From assembly GCA_028583415.1 (NCBI GenBank), contig CM053266.1, positions 37,505,758-37,569,757 on the forward strand: 64,000 bases of DNA, read 5' to 3'. The translations under genes and the position numbers were made by a program. A model generated the notes under the pieces. That model had not been told where the DNA came from and made no database searches. It was given only the letters and a program-made list of their open reading frames with translations. Source of the DNA: Protea cynaroides. Lineage: Eukaryota > Streptophyta > Magnoliopsida > Proteales > Proteaceae. Below are positions 35,894 through 48,603 of this stretch, in pieces (position 1 is the first letter of the stretch; every line of letters starts with the position of its first letter).

Positions 35894-37250
35894 CTATCCT
35901 GAGGTTGGTGGGGGAGGTGGTGTAGGTATCGCCTCATCACGCTCGTAGTCCTACTCATACGTAGTCTAGAGCCAATGCACTTGCTCTTGGGTGACTCTGA
36001 GGCTCTGAGTGTGCTCCATCATGAGTTGGCCCATCACCCGCTTAGTCGCTCGAATAGTCTCTTGACCCTCTCCAAGAGCCAGTTGATCCTCTTGAAGTAC
36101 ACGCTGGTCCTCTCAAATGGCCTGCAGGTGTGTCAGAATCTGCTCCATGATGGACTGTGAAGGTCTGGCCTCAGGAATGGGCTGGGGTACAAGGGCAGGA
36201 ATGTCATCCACGTCCATATACATATCAGCTCTAACACCCTCTGCAAGTGCTGCGGCTACTGCTGCTGCTATGACTACTGCCCCTCTTAGTAGCAGCTCAT
36301 GGGCCTCCAACTTGTCATCACTGGGGATGACATCGTGCAGTCTCATCTTGTAGATGGCCTCCCAGTCTAAGTCCACGACCATGGTCTCTTCATACGCATC
36401 TTCATCGCTCATGTCCACCCCAAGATGAGCTAGGAGTGTGGTGACCAGCCGACCATAAGGAAGGTTGGCCTTCAGCCAGAGTGTCATAGCATGGTACATA
36501 GTCCGAATGATAATGTATAGGAGGCAAACCTTCGGTCTGGTGGCCACACAAAGAGTAAGAGACTGACCTAACTGAGAGACCTTGTTGTGGTGCCCACTCT
36601 ATGGAAGGATGTTGTGTTGAATGATCTGGCAGTAGACACGAGGGAAGGGTCGCAAGTTGGCCACCTTCATATGGTGCCCAGTTAAAAGAATCTAGTCCCA
36701 AATGACCTAACGCAGATCCTCAGTCAAGTACTTGCTCCTTAGGCGCACAGTAAACCAACTTACCATCATTGGAGATGCCCAACAACTCAGCTAACTCCTC
36801 AATGTCAAAAGAGATGTCCACCCCCTTCACCCTATTGGTGATGCATAACTCTCTACCCTGAGCAAAATCATTTGGGTTGCCCTTCAATTACAAGTTATAG
36901 TAAAATTTCTTCACCAAGTCTGGGCAGGTTGACAAACCGGCCAACCTTTATACTCTTGTCTTGGAACCAGGAATACTATGCCGCTGTCTCTGCCGAACAG
37001 TAACAGTATGCATCAAACAACTGAGTCGATTGTAGAGGTCCTCGAGAACTAAAAGAAGTGTTTGCACTTCATCTAGACATGGTTGGACCTGCACAAACAA
37101 GAGAAAGAAACCAAGTAAGTAAGAAAAATTCAAAATTTCAGTAGCATAACGGCTGTAAATTAGACAAAAGCCTCGAACTCGCCTTAATACGAGGGCAAGA
37201 GGACTTACATAAGGGGAGAAACATTCCAAGCATTCAACTCATGAAAAAAT
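35894..37250 (-). pseudogene. Antisense ORF of element A, putative plant transposon protein type
   Basis: It runs opposite to the retroelement. Read from the right: a leader, a possible intron with acceptor TTTGTGCAG (about 37,091), then a domain with the wording of the Pfam 'putative plant transposon protein' family. The best preserved part is 36,547-36,113, with ATRPKVCLLYIIIRTMYHAM, ANLPYGRLVTTLLAHLGVDM and an acidic tail YMDVDDIPALVPQPIPEA. It ends in PTPPPPPTSG and a stop at 35,894-35,896. Several stops and shifts lie between 36,550 and 37,090. Function of the family is unknown to me. Confidence 0.6.
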
Positions 37251-37683
37251 TTTGAACAAACATAAGTGAATTAAAGAAAAATTAGAATTTGGGATTTTCC
37301 TAGAAAACCTAGGTCAAAATTCAAAATTTTTGGGATTTGAAGTAAACACTCAACCCGCATCAAATTGGTCGAGGGGTTTAGTGCATTGGGGCTCCAAAAC
37401 TATTCTTAAGCTAAGAAACAAAGTTTTCTATGGTTGGAATTTTTTTAATCGAAGAAAAACTATAAAATGGCCAAGAAAACCCTAGAAATTGGCCCAACAA
37501 GAGGTTTGAGAGAGAAGACTTACTTTTCAATGGAAGATGAAGACTTTGAGCGGAGTGGAATGCTTGCTTGGTGTTCGAAAAGACCGTAGAAATGCACTAG
37601 CGGTGAGTGGAATCACAATCAAGGAGAAAACAAGGAGAAAGAAGTGAAGAAAATGCCCCAAATTGTGTGTTTTAAAGCGATTT

Positions 37684-37930
37684 TTAGTTGTCCAGTCGGA
37701 CTCTTCGAGTCCCCGGTGCCAACAGACATGTGATCGGACACGCGATCGGATAACTTTTGGTCCTCTCAGATATGATCTCCGGTGGGTGACTGGTGGGACA
37801 AACCTTCAGTAGAGCCATACCGGACAGTCCAACGGGACAAGGTTCCTGAGACCACCTGGACTTGTACTGTGGGATGTCCGGTGGGACTAAAAGTTCCAGA
37901 CCTGCCACCGGACAATGCCACCAGATAATT
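37684..37930. promoter_or_regulatory. Motif array in the leader of element A
   Basis: Repeated short words with CCGGA/TCCGG and CGGTGGGAC, some as inverted pairs. It lies upstream of the antisense ORF and of gag, so it could serve either. The same words, such as CCGGATAGTGCCACC, occur in LTR A at 34,278-34,292. Confidence 0.45.
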
Positions 37931-38108
37931 TATATTGTTACTTGTGTGTTTTGTTTGGAAAATTATACTGCTTAGTTCTAATTGGGATTTTCATCTCGTG
38001 TGTATTGTATGGGATTAATGTTGTATCTTATCAACTTATTACGTGCAAAGTGTCTCATGCATTGTAGCGGTGTTTTTTTTTAGATTTCCTCAGTACCACT
38101 AAGCTGAA

Positions 38109-39410
38109 ATGGTAGGCCGAATCCGTATAAGCAGCAGCAATGTCCATAACCCTATTATACCACCCAATAAAATAGAGATTGGGACTGATAATCGAACTGA
38201 GCAGATACCGCCACACAATAATCAACCAAAAATACGCCAAGGGGTACCTATCTAGGGCACACAAAACCTATTACCTGGACCCCCTCCAGGAGATATGGCC
38301 CTGATCGTGGCCAACCTAGTCCGCCAAGTGCAGGAATTGCAGAGAGAATTGATGGAGTTGTGTGTTGCACTAGGAAAACCCGTATAAACCACTGTCAACA
38401 CCACACCAATGCCTTCGGGTAGAGATGACACGGAACTGATTGGTAGTAACTCCGCCCCAGTGAGCCAACAACAACAACAATAGATCCCGGTGTCAAACAC
38501 ACTAGGCTTGTACCAAGGGGCGTACCAGGGTGGATACCCCATACCAGCTATAGATGTATGGGATGGCTACACCCTGGCAAAATGACCTCACAAGGATGGT
38601 GGAGAGGTTTCTGAATATGAAGCCACAAACATTCTCATGAAAGGGATCAAATCCACTATGGCCAATACAGTGGATAAAAGAGTTAGAGAAGATTTTCTTT
38701 ATGATGGTGTGTATAGAAGAAGAGAAAGTACTGTAAACCACCTACATGCTGAGAGAATGTGCAAACAACTGGTGGAACTCCTCCCGCACCTATCTGTTGA
38801 CCAAGTACGCTCAAGTTACTTGGGCAATATTCAATGAAGCCTTATTCGACTAGTACTTCCCGAGAAGCTTCTGAGATCAGATGGAGAGAGAGTTCCTTAA
38901 CCTGCACCAGTCACAGATGACAGTTGATGCCTACCAGTAGAGATATGAGGAATTGTTTTTCTTTGCCCCTACAAGTAGGCAAGAAGAGGCTACCAAGACT
39001 CGACGGTTCACTATGGGGCTTAAAGGCAGCTTCCCCGAGCATGTGCTGGGTCTGGAGAAGAACATCTACAACGAAGTAGTACAGATTGCTCGAGTCCTAG
39101 AGTCTAGCCAGAAGGAAAGTTTTTTCACTCAGAATCAAGGACTGAAAAGGCCTACTACTTAGACGTCAACTAGGGGAAGTTTGAAGCCTTTCCGACCATT
39201 CAAACCACAAACAACGGTTGGGCCAGCTAAGACTGCCCCAATAATGACACAACAAGAAGGTGGCCAGGTTAGCAATATCAAATGCTACAACTGCAACCAA
39301 ATGAGACATTATGCAAAGGCGTGCCCACAACCCAAAAAGCAGTTGTAATAAGGAAAGTTGTACACTATGACCTCAGAGGATGTGGCCGCATCGCCTAATG
39401 TGGTTACATG
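38109..39410 (+). pseudogene. Gag of element A, broken
   Basis: Starts ATG at 38,109 after an acceptor-like TTTTTTTAG, as in element B. Recognisable are MERFLNMKP-like wording, EEATKTRRFTMGLKGSFPEH (38,980-39,040) and a full CCHC knuckle CYNCNQMRHYAKAC (39,282-39,323). At least six stops or shifts interrupt it. Confidence 0.8.
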
Positions 39411-39469
39411 TATGATTTAATTTACTTACAACATACTTATGTGAGCATATAGCCTAAATGTTAGTTATA

Positions 39470-40283
39470 ACTATAGGCACTATAAGTGTAGCCGGTATAC
39501 CCGCCAAAGTTCTCTTCAACTCTGGGGCGACCCATTCCTTTGTGTCCATCTCATTTGGGAAGAGATTGGATGTACTTATCAAACCTTTAGACTAGAGTTT
39601 ATTAGTATGATCCACTTTGGGACAAAAGGTGGTGTTAGATGAATGCTACGAACAGTGTTCAGTTTGTATTGATGGACGAGATTTGGAAGCAAACCTAGTT
39701 CGACTCGAGATGGTAGACTTTGACATTATCTTGGGATGGATTGGTTAGCTCAACACTCAGCAAAGCTGCTATGTGTTGAGAAGAAGTTGTCGTTCAAGGG
39801 CAATGACGATACCGAATTTGGTTTCGCTGGAAGCATGCTACCTAGGAAACGAAAGCTGATCCTTTTGGCTCTCAAAGCAAAGACGTGTCTTGAGAAGGGT
39901 GAAATTGGTTATCTGGTGTCCATGGTTGAAGTTTCCGTAGAAATGCCACAAATAAAAGACATTGAAGTAGTACGAGAATTTCCTGATGTATTTCCATAAG
40001 ACCTACCCGTGTTGCCACTAGATTGAGCAACTGGGTTTATGATAGACCTTCTACCAGGGTCAACACCAATGTCTAAGGCATCCTATCAAATGACCCTTAC
40101 AGAACTGAAGACTCAACTGCAGGAGTTTCTTGATAAGGGTTTTATATGACTGAGTACATCGCCATGGGGAGTACCAGTGCTGTTCGTGAAGAAGAAAGAT
40201 GACTGTGTTTGCTTGCGCATAGATTATTAGGAATTGAACAAGCTCACTATCAAGAACCGATATCCATTACCTTGGATCGACGA
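39470..40283 (+). pseudogene. Protease and start of RT of element A, broken
   Basis: Protease wording GIPAKVLFNSGATHSFVS: the catalytic Asp of DSGA is Asn here. Then ILALKAKTCLEKGEIGYL-like linker, VVREFPDVFP, and RT start SPWGVPVLFVKKKDD and LNKLTIKNRYPLPWIDD, where LTR I is inserted. RT continues at 47,105. Stops are frequent. Confidence 0.8.
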
Positions 40284-42405
40284 CATAAAATCTGTACCCA
40301 GAAAACCTAGCCTAACTCTGATTTTCTTTCGTGCCAGGGTTTTCCAAGATAGTCGAACCCGATACGATGCCCAATTGAAGACCAATGCGATAGGTACCCT
40401 TTTTAAGACCTTATATTTTTCTTACTATACGATTTATAGTTTTAGAGGGGAGTCGGTGCTACGAGGCAGTCGGGAATCCCGCAAGGACAAGTACCATCGA
40501 TCGACCAAGCAAAAAACAGACCTGTTATCAGGATTAATAGTTGGATTTGTATTAGGAGACCATTTAGGATATTCCTAGGACCCATAGATGAATCTAGAAG
40601 GGACCCATACCCATCCTAACTACTTTGGAGTTGTAGAAGGGAAGGAGTCTCTCTCTAAGTTTAAACTCTTGCCACTTAGCAATCTCTTAAGAGTTTTCCA
40701 TTCAAACTAAGAGTTCTACCCTAACAAGAAAACCTTAGAAGAATAAAAACCCCTACCTTTCACCCTCCTCTGAGTACGTATCAATCTCAGAAAGTTTCGA
40801 TGCATTTTCAAGAGAAAGGGAGAAAGGAAAGGAAGAAGGTGAAGCTCTGCAGCATATGTGTGGGGAAAATTTTCGACGATGTATGCTGTCGATCAGCATT
40901 GATCAAGCCATCATCGGTAAAACCCTTAACTCCTATAAATTCTAATGCAAACTCAATGTCTCAGTGAAGGATGTAAATCTGATGTGGAAAACACTCATCT
41001 TTCTTCAATAATGGAATTAGTGTAGGTTGTTGATAGGGAGAACATCTCTTTCTAGAGAATGACCTAGTTTAAAAAATTGATTTCATGCTTGCTAAGATAG
41101 TACATAGACTTAAGAGACACCCTACCACCGGACTACATTATTCTAGCAAGGTATGAACTAAATCATAGGAAAGAATCCTAAATTGCCAAATAGAAAATTG
41201 ACCATCGGAAAGGGGCGGACGATACACTGGACTATACATTGTAAGGACCGACGTAATGATCGACCAATCCCAGAAAGGTTTTGGGAGATAGTCGGATGAT
41301 GTCACGGTCAATACTTTGTATCCACCGGTACATCGACCGACTAACGACATAAGGTTTAGATTTTCTGTCGGACTACACGTCAGTCGCGATGGTAGCAACC
41401 GATGTAACGATTGACAAGCCCCAGACTTGTATAAGTTGAAAGTAAATCAAGTAGGACTTCAAATTAATGACCTTATACCATGTATAGCCATAGAACACCT
41501 CGTGAACACAGATTTTGCTAGCGGGGATAATCATAATTAAGCCATATTAGGTGAGGAACAGAACCCCTGACTAATTTTAGAGTGTTTCTAATATGTGATT
41601 GTTTGTGCCACATGCTTGTTGTGATAACATGTCATCTAATAACTGCTTTGCACATGCATTTGCATTTATATTATGATTGTGGTGTGAATTTATGTGACTG
41701 AAAACTAGTAGGAAGTGGTAAAACAGTTGAGGACCACTGGATTTGACTTGCTACATGATTATTGACGAGTATGTCACTCACCCTTAGTAGGATGACAACA
41801 TCTTGGGGGGAAAAACAGATGACATGTAGGTTTTTATTTAGTGGCACTACCCCTGCATGTACCTTGGCCAGTAGGGGGTTAGATATTGGTAGAGTAGAGT
41901 AATGAGGGGGAAGGGTCGGCAGTGTTCGTCTTAGCGTTACTGGCCAGACTTACTGCCTTATCACCATTCAGTGTGGGATGACGTGTGGGGCAACCAGGGC
42001 TATTAGTGTAGGCTGGTGAATACCGAACACTCCCATGCATAGAGGTTGTAGTCTGCCTTTGGGAGGTGTGGCTAGGCCTCACCATGGCGCATAGCATACA
42101 TGATACCTGATTATTGCATTGTTGTGTGTAATAAAACTAATCATGCATAATTGTTGCTTGCCTATCTGTTTCTCACTGAGCTCATGTTGGAGAGCTGATC
42201 CTTGCGTACGCCATTCTTTTTAGATGATGTTGTAGGTACTACGATTACAGATTTTCTGAACGCACCCGTGATCTCTCAGTTAGCCTAGCTAGGCGGAGTA
42301 CTATATGAGGATGAAGCACATGATGCAGACTACGAGTGTAATGCATGTGTCTTCGATGGATAGATCTTTGATGTAGTTTCCAGAACAATTAATAGTTTTC
42401 TAACC
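40284..42405 (+). mobile_element. LTR I, left part, inserted in the RT gene of element A
   Basis: Starts with a mutated LTR tip (CATAAAATCTGTACCC against TGTAAGACCCGTAC) directly after GACGA (40,279-40,283). It carries an exon-1-like region (about 40,800-40,915), the LTR body and the small last exon at 42,224-42,363. It is then interrupted by LTR E and resumes at 46,941. The right junction is approximate. Confidence 0.65.
42224..42363 (+). other. Last exon of the LTR-borne small gene, copy I
   Basis: After TTTTTAG: TITDFLNAPVISQLA, one stop, then YEDEAHDADYECNACVF before TAG. The order matches other copies, with one in-frame stop. Confidence 0.55.
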
Positions 42406-42607
42406 ATGATGTAATAATTATTTAATCCAATTATTTTCCAAAAACTCAAGACATAAAGGTAAATAATTCGTTACATGTTCCAATAACCAAATATAGCTAA
42501 ACTAATAAAAAATGCACTGGTTGCACTCACATGAAGGATCATGCGCATCTTCAACAACTTTTACGTCCATGGCCACAACATGTCCGTACATTGGCACATT
42601 CACATAA

Positions 42608-44948
42608 TGTCACACCCCAATTCTGATCCAACCAGAATGGTGTGAGTAAACCGTCATTGAACCAACGGTTCACTCTAGGATCTCGAATAGGCCGTGTCCA
42701 CTCATACAAACCATTTCACATAACCACAATCAGAATATAAATAATACAGCGAAAGTCTTTAAATAGAATGAACCGAGAATCTACTGATAAATTTAAATAA
42801 AATATCCAATTATTCAAATTCAAACATAAGATATAATATTCTTACATCCACTTAATCCAACCGAAAATAATTAAAATAAATAAAAATCCAATCAAAGGTA
42901 CACGCAGAAAGGGCACTTCGCATGAAGCGTCATGCTCGTCCTCTCCTGCCTGTACATCCAACGCAACAACACCACCATACGCCGGAGCGTTCACATAATC
43001 GTCCACCGAGTAACCTGCATCAACATCTAAAACAATGTACGTACAAAGGGTGAGCTCCCAACTTAGCTCAGTAAGACAATCAGACAATTTCACAATAATA
43101 TGCATGAGTAACAATCAATTTTATGCTGTGGTCTGGTTTAAGTTTGCAATGTGCTATAGAAAGGTTTGATGGCCCCCGCACCTCTATACACGAGTGTGTG
43201 GCACCTCATGGATCACACCCCCATTGGCCCACATGCACCCATCATGGAATAGAGATAGAGCTAAGATATCCCCGTACCTCCCCTGATGCTCTACCCATAC
43301 CAGTACCTAAGCCCCTACTGGCCAGGGCTTGTAAACTGGGCTCGCAACTAACCAATCCTATATGTCATCAATGTATGCTCTATCCCAGCACAGCCGTCTA
43401 TGGCATAGAGATAGAGCTAAGGCATCCCCGTACCTCCCCTGATACCCTATCCGCAACTAACCCACTAGGATAGAACAATACGCAGGTAGACCCTATCCCA
43501 ACATAACTCCCTACGGCATAGAGATAGAGCTAAAGCATCGTGGACAAGCCAGCGTCGATCTCGGAGACCACAGTGCCACATAACCATGGCCAGGCCAGCA
43601 TCAACATCGGAGACCACCGTACCACGACCGTCCCCTGATGCCCCACCCGTACCAAGCATGTTAAGACAGAATACTACAAAACGTGCCAGTGTGAGGAATG
43701 ATCCCAGGCCCATGCCCCACTCCACACACTAACGAAAACAATCACATGCCTAACAATCACATCCTATCAATGCATGGACAATAATAATAACTGAAAGTAA
43801 GGATGGCATGTGAATATGCACAAACATCACACCATATATATTCAGTGTTAATAACAAAGATTTACCGTCCATTAATTATTAAGTTTAGGTCAGATTCCCT
43901 TACCTGACGCTCGTTTAATAGCTTGCTCCACGTCGCAAGATCCAAATGTGCTTTCACAAAGTCCTACAATATTATTAGGGTTTCATTAGAATAGCTTCTT
44001 AGGGTTTCATGTTGGTCGGAAACCAACAAAGTTACAAAATACCCTCACAGAGCTGACTGGTGGCATGTACCGGTCGCAGCTCTGTGGGGAAGACTGGCGA
44101 CCGGTATGGTCAGCCGGTCCCCACAGACCAGCCCCCCGAAAGATACCGGTGGCAACATACCGGCCGCACTGTGTGCAACCGGTATAGTCGACCGGTATGT
44201 CTCCGGAAGACCATACATGGGTTTTTCGACTGCCGTCGATCATCCTCCATGGATTTTCAGGGTTTCTCCTATCCATTCTAAGTCTGAGCTTTGAGTTAGA
44301 GTTATCTCCAACTCATTCAAGTCTAGTTTTGATGAATATCATCTCAGAACTCGAATCTAGGGTTTGACGGTAACCTAGGGTTTAATATCCAATTTAGGGT
44401 TTTAGATCAATACCTACTTTGCATGGTATTGATCCACCCATACAACTATCCTAGAGTCATAGAGTAAGAAGAATAGTTAAAACACTTACCGTCGACTGGC
44501 ATAAAGTGAGCGTCGTCGAACGGTAATGACGGCACCTCCTTCTTCTTCCTAGCTCCTTCTCCTTTCCAACCTCCTTCTCTTCTCTAGGGTTTGTGAGAGA
44601 CAATGGAAAGGATTTGAGGAGGTTTAAGGGTGTATTTATAGGCTAAAATTAGGGTTTAGTAACCCTATTAGGATTAGGAAAGTCTTAGGATTCAAAATCA
44701 GGAAAGTGGGACCCTTAGAAGTAAATTTCTGGATCTCCGCACTCAGCTGCGCAGAGCTGACCGGTCGACCGGTACCAAGACTGGTACCATCGATCGGTCA
44801 ACATAAAATCATGTTGATTTGATCGTCTTTGGTCCAATTTCGTACCTGTTTGTCGTCCGCTCGTCCCGTCTAGCCCGGTGATGATCGGAAGACCTGCTAC
44901 AACACAAAACCAAGGTTTAGACCGGGTTTACAAAGTGCGGGTCTTACA
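42608..44948 (-). mobile_element. Solo LTR D, minus, with CATAA target duplication
   Basis: 2,341 bp from TGTCACACCCC to GGTCTTACA with no internal region, flanked by CATAA at 42,603-42,607 and 44,949-44,953. Closely related to LTR B. Motif arrays of ACCGGTCGACCGGT type lie at 44,049-44,206 and 44,754-44,813; a TATTTATAGG box lies near 44,634. Exons of the small gene are 44,490 and up, 43,904-43,963 (60 bp) and 43,026 down. Confidence 0.88.
42845..43026 (-). other. Last exon of the LTR-borne small gene, copy D
   Basis: Follows TTGTTTTAG. Reads DVDAGYSVDDYVNAPAYGG, then VVALDVQAGEDEHDASCE, then runs on into a hydrophobic tail because of a shift against copy B. With exon 1 (ATG at 44,502-44,500) and the 60-bp exon 2 the spliced frame is open throughout. 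Confidence 0.6.
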
Positions 44949-46940
44949 CATAATCTTTAATAGTAGGACCTGCATAATGAACTAAAATATTCGACGTCGA
45001 AAGGGTGAGCACATATCACTGCTCAGTGAGTAAAATAAAACAATGCAACAAACATATGCATGCATTCAATTCAATATCTTTGGTCTTTTTTAAGTTTGCA
45101 ATATGCTATAGAAATATTTGGTGGCCCCCGCACCTCTATACACAAGTGTGTGAATCCACCCAATTGATTAAACACCATTTTCGTCCCACATACACCCACC
45201 ATGGAATAGAAATAGAGATAAAGTGTCTGGATCACATACCGCCAACACTTCCCCTGATGCCTTACCCATACCAACACGTAAGCCCCTATTGGCAAGGGCT
45301 TGCAAACTGGGCTCGCAACTAACCAATCATAAATGTCATCCAGTGTATCCAAGGCCTCACCTCAGCATCCCTCAATACATCCATAGAGATAGAGCTAAGG
45401 CCCCCCGACAGAGTCAGAGACTACATGGTCCGAGACCACCTCCCCTAATGCCCTATGACGTAATAGTTCTGCTAAGGTAATGACGATATGACGATGTCAG
45501 TGGGCAAGACTTGAATAGAGATAGAGCTAGAGTCTGGTGACCAGGTCAAAGACCACAATGCCACATCCTCCCCCTGATGCCCCACTCGCATCCAACACAC
45601 TAACCACGCACATACAATCATATACCTATTCCTATCATCATCAATCAACATGGTAGTAAATAGACAGAAGTAAATATGCATGAACAGTAAACAATTTGTT
45701 ATTGGATGACATGTGAGATAGAGCTAGAGTCTGGATGACATGTGAGATGCACATTACAAACATACAAACATAACATCATTCATGGCATTGGACACAATAA
45801 AGTAAACAATTTGTTATTATCCAATTAGTTTAGGTCTTGTTCCCTCACCTGTTAGCAAAACTCGATCTCCTTCCAAGCCTTGTAATTCTCTTTGAATCGA
45901 TTTAATAACCTAAAAGTTATATGAATTTAAGTTAGGGTTCATTTGTAACATGTTACAGTAGTCAAAAATCTAAACAGAGTAGTGTAGGTACCTGATTGGT
46001 CTTATGGTTTCATACTGTGTCAACCTTACTGCCTATGGTCGATACCCTATGGTCGCACCATATGCGACCGTACCTGTGACCATATGGTTTCTAAATTCTT
46101 TTCGAATGCCTATGGTCGATACTTTGATCATGCTGGTCATGCTATGGTCGGCCATAGCTACGACCTTGAGATTTCTGGTTACAAACTACATTCAATCCGA
46201 GTCCTTCTTGGGTCAACTCTTCGGCTCCTCAATTGGGTTTATCCTAATGATTATTCTAAGGCTAAGTTTCTTAGTTTTACCAACTAATTACTCTAACCTA
46301 TTCTCCATGGTTTCCCAGTGGAGGCATGCTTAGCAATTCCCATGGTTGCATTCTTATATTGGGTTTGGTATCTCAATTTACATTAAAAACCTTTACTCCT
46401 AGTGTTCTAAGGCTACAGAGACAAGGTTCATACCTTACTTGTTGCAGAGAGTCTGTGGAACTCTTCTCTCAGTCTCCTCCTTAGTCTTCTCTTCTTCTCC
46501 TTCTTTTCCTTCTCTTTCTTTCTCTTTCTCTAGGGTTTCCTAATGTTCTATAAGTGTGAAAAAGGCTAAGGAATATCCTTTATATAGAGAAAAATTCTGT
46601 TCTCCAACATTAGAAAAGAAATCCTTCTACAATTAGGAAAGTTCCCATCTTGGTGTCTGATCTAGGGTCACATGGTCGATGGCCTACGGTCCCAAAATCC
46701 GTCGACCATAGGGTTAAAAACACGACCGTAGGGTCCTAGATCAGTGACCTTTGTTTCTTACCTTATGGTCGACCATACCTACCCAGGTATTCGACTATAC
46801 GCATACTTTTGAGCATTTTTAACTCGATTCATACCTGGTTTTGTGATCCATCTTTACACGGTCGGTCTACTTGGTCTAGCAATGATGGGAAGGCCTGGCA
46901 CGACATGATTAGACCAAGTTAGTGGAGTGCGGGTCTTACA

Positions 46941-47104
46941 TATATTACTCTAAATTATGATTGAGGCATTATGTTGGTAGTGGTTGGTATATGTATGCAC
47001 CGCTTATGAGGTCCTGGTGGGGTCACATCTAAACTAAGGTGTTGATCCAGTTCTATCCTAAAAGAAATTCAAAAATTTTTAGACCTGTATTTTGGGGTGT
47101 GATA
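46941..47104 (+). mobile_element. LTR I, right remnant
   Basis: Ends GGGGTGTGATA (canonical GTGTGACA with one change), immediately followed by the duplicated GACGA (47,105-47,109) and the continuing RT of element A. Confidence 0.6.
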
Positions 47105-47411
47105 GACGATCTATTCGACCAGTTGCAAGGTGAGAAGGTTTTCTTTAAGATCGATCTTCGGTCAGGGTATTATCAGTTAAAGATCAAGGACAGTGACATC
47201 CCTAAGATAGCTTTCTGAACCAGGTATAGACACTACGAGTTCCTGGTTATGTCATTTGGACTAACTAATGCCCCTACATTATTTATGGAGCTTATGGACA
47301 AGGTATTCCATGACATGTTAGATACCTCGGTCATAGTCTTCATAGATGATATTTTGGTTTACTCCGAGGACAATGAGACTCATGCAACACACCTTAGAGC
47401 GTTGCATTGGA
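47105..47411 (+). pseudogene. RT of element A, continued
   Basis: Resumes the frame left at 40,283: LFDQLQGEKVFFKIDL, one stop, RHYEFLVMSFGLTNAP and the catalytic box VIVFIDDILVYSED. It breaks off at about 47,411, where LTR F sequence begins after a short junction. Confidence 0.85.
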
Positions 47412-47434
47412 CTAAGAGTTCTACCCTAACATAG

Positions 47435-48603
47435 AATCAATCGTGGCATTGGACTTAATAAAAATAAATAGTTTGTTATTATCCAATTAGTTTAGGTCTT
47501 GTTCCCTCACCCATTAGCAATACTCAATGTCCTTCCAAGCCTTAAAATTCTCTTTGAATTGATTTAACAACCTAAAAGTTATATGAATTTAAGTTAGGGT
47601 TCATATGTGACATGTTACAGTAGTCACAAATCGAAACAGAGCACTGATAGGTGTCTGATTAGTCCTATGGTCTGTTGCTGTATCGACTTTACTGTCTATG
47701 GTCGATACCCTACGGTTGCATATGGTGTGACCATAGCTGCGACCATATGATTTCTGAAATCTTCTCGAATGCCTATGGTCGATCTTCTGGTCATACTGGT
47801 CATGCTATGGTCGATCGTAGCTACGACCTTGAGATTCCTGGTCACAGACTACATGCAATTCGAGTTCTTCTTGGGTCAATTCTTCTGATCTTTAATGGGG
47901 TTTATTTTAAGGTCATCCTATGGCCATCATTAATAGTTTCTTATCAACCCTAATCATCATATTCACTCCTCATGGTTCTCCTTGGGATTTTCTCAAGGAA
48001 ATCACATAGATCATAATAGATTGATATTACCTATCTTCCATAGAAGTATTATTCCTTAGAGTTTACATCTCTAGAGATTCGTTTTATAGCTTCGCCTGTG
48101 ATAGAGAGCCAATCTCTTCTCAGCAAATTCTTCTCCTTAGCTTCTTTTTCTCCTTCTCTTCCTTCTCTTCCTTCTCTTTCTCTAGGGTTCACTAATGTTC
48201 TAAAAGAGTGAAAAAGGGCTGAGGGACGTCCTTTATATAGAGAAAAACTCTCCATATAAAGTCCTCTTTCAATTAAGAAAGCAATCCCTTAATTTAAGAA
48301 AGTTTCCAAAATTCAGAGTCTGATCTGGGTTCTTACGGTCGATCATACAGTTGCATAAACTATCGATCGTAGGGTCAAAATCATTGACCGTGGGGTTCTG
48401 GATTTGAGATTTTTAGTCCCCTTCCTTATGGTCGACCATACCTACCCAGGTATGTGACCTTAGGTATGTTTTTAGTGTTTTTAACTCGATTCTCATACCT
48501 AGTTTGTGATCTATCTTCATATGCTTGGTCCACTTGGTCCAGGAATGATGCGAAGACCTGGCACGACACGGTTAGACCAAGTTAGTAGAGTGTGGGTCTT
48601 ACA
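47435..48603 (-). mobile_element. LTR F, minus, truncated
   Basis: Collinear with LTR E 45,785-46,940 (same TATGGTCG-type motifs at 47,690-47,830 and 48,335-48,450). The last ~1.2 kb of the LTR, including the small last exon, is missing. LTR start at 48,603. Confidence 0.7.

Larger units (their letters stand above)
42540..44981 (-). other. Last exon of the LTR-borne small gene, copy E, split by solo LTR D
   Basis: The first part (44,981-44,949) follows a TATTTTAG acceptor and reads AGPTIK. The rest resumes left of LTR D (42,607-42,540) and reads YVNVPMYGHVVAMDVKVVED, then AHDPSCECNQC. Without LTR D the frame is open. The wording agrees with copies A, B and D despite large DNA divergence. Confidence 0.6.
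42406..46940 (-). mobile_element. LTR E, minus, inserted in LTR I and split by LTR D
   Basis: LTR start GGGTCTTACA at 46,931-46,940; the left end lacks roughly the last 200 bases of an LTR, so the border near 42,406 is approximate. Palindromic motifs have the flank TATGGTCG/CGACCATA at 46,020-46,170 and 46,668-46,802. A TATA-like TATATAAAGG lies near 46,578-46,588 on the minus strand. LTR D interrupts it at CATAA. Confidence 0.7.

Noticed and set aside
43123..43473. 116-residue frame in LTR D, similar to a frame in LTR B at 56,795-57,124
   Set aside because: The similarity is only LTR relatedness; frames lie antisense over the intron repeats and change phase in other LTRs.
44007..44281. Open frames on both strands over the motif array of LTR D
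   Set aside because: GC-rich palindromic repeats give open frames in several phases; no conservation in other subfamilies.
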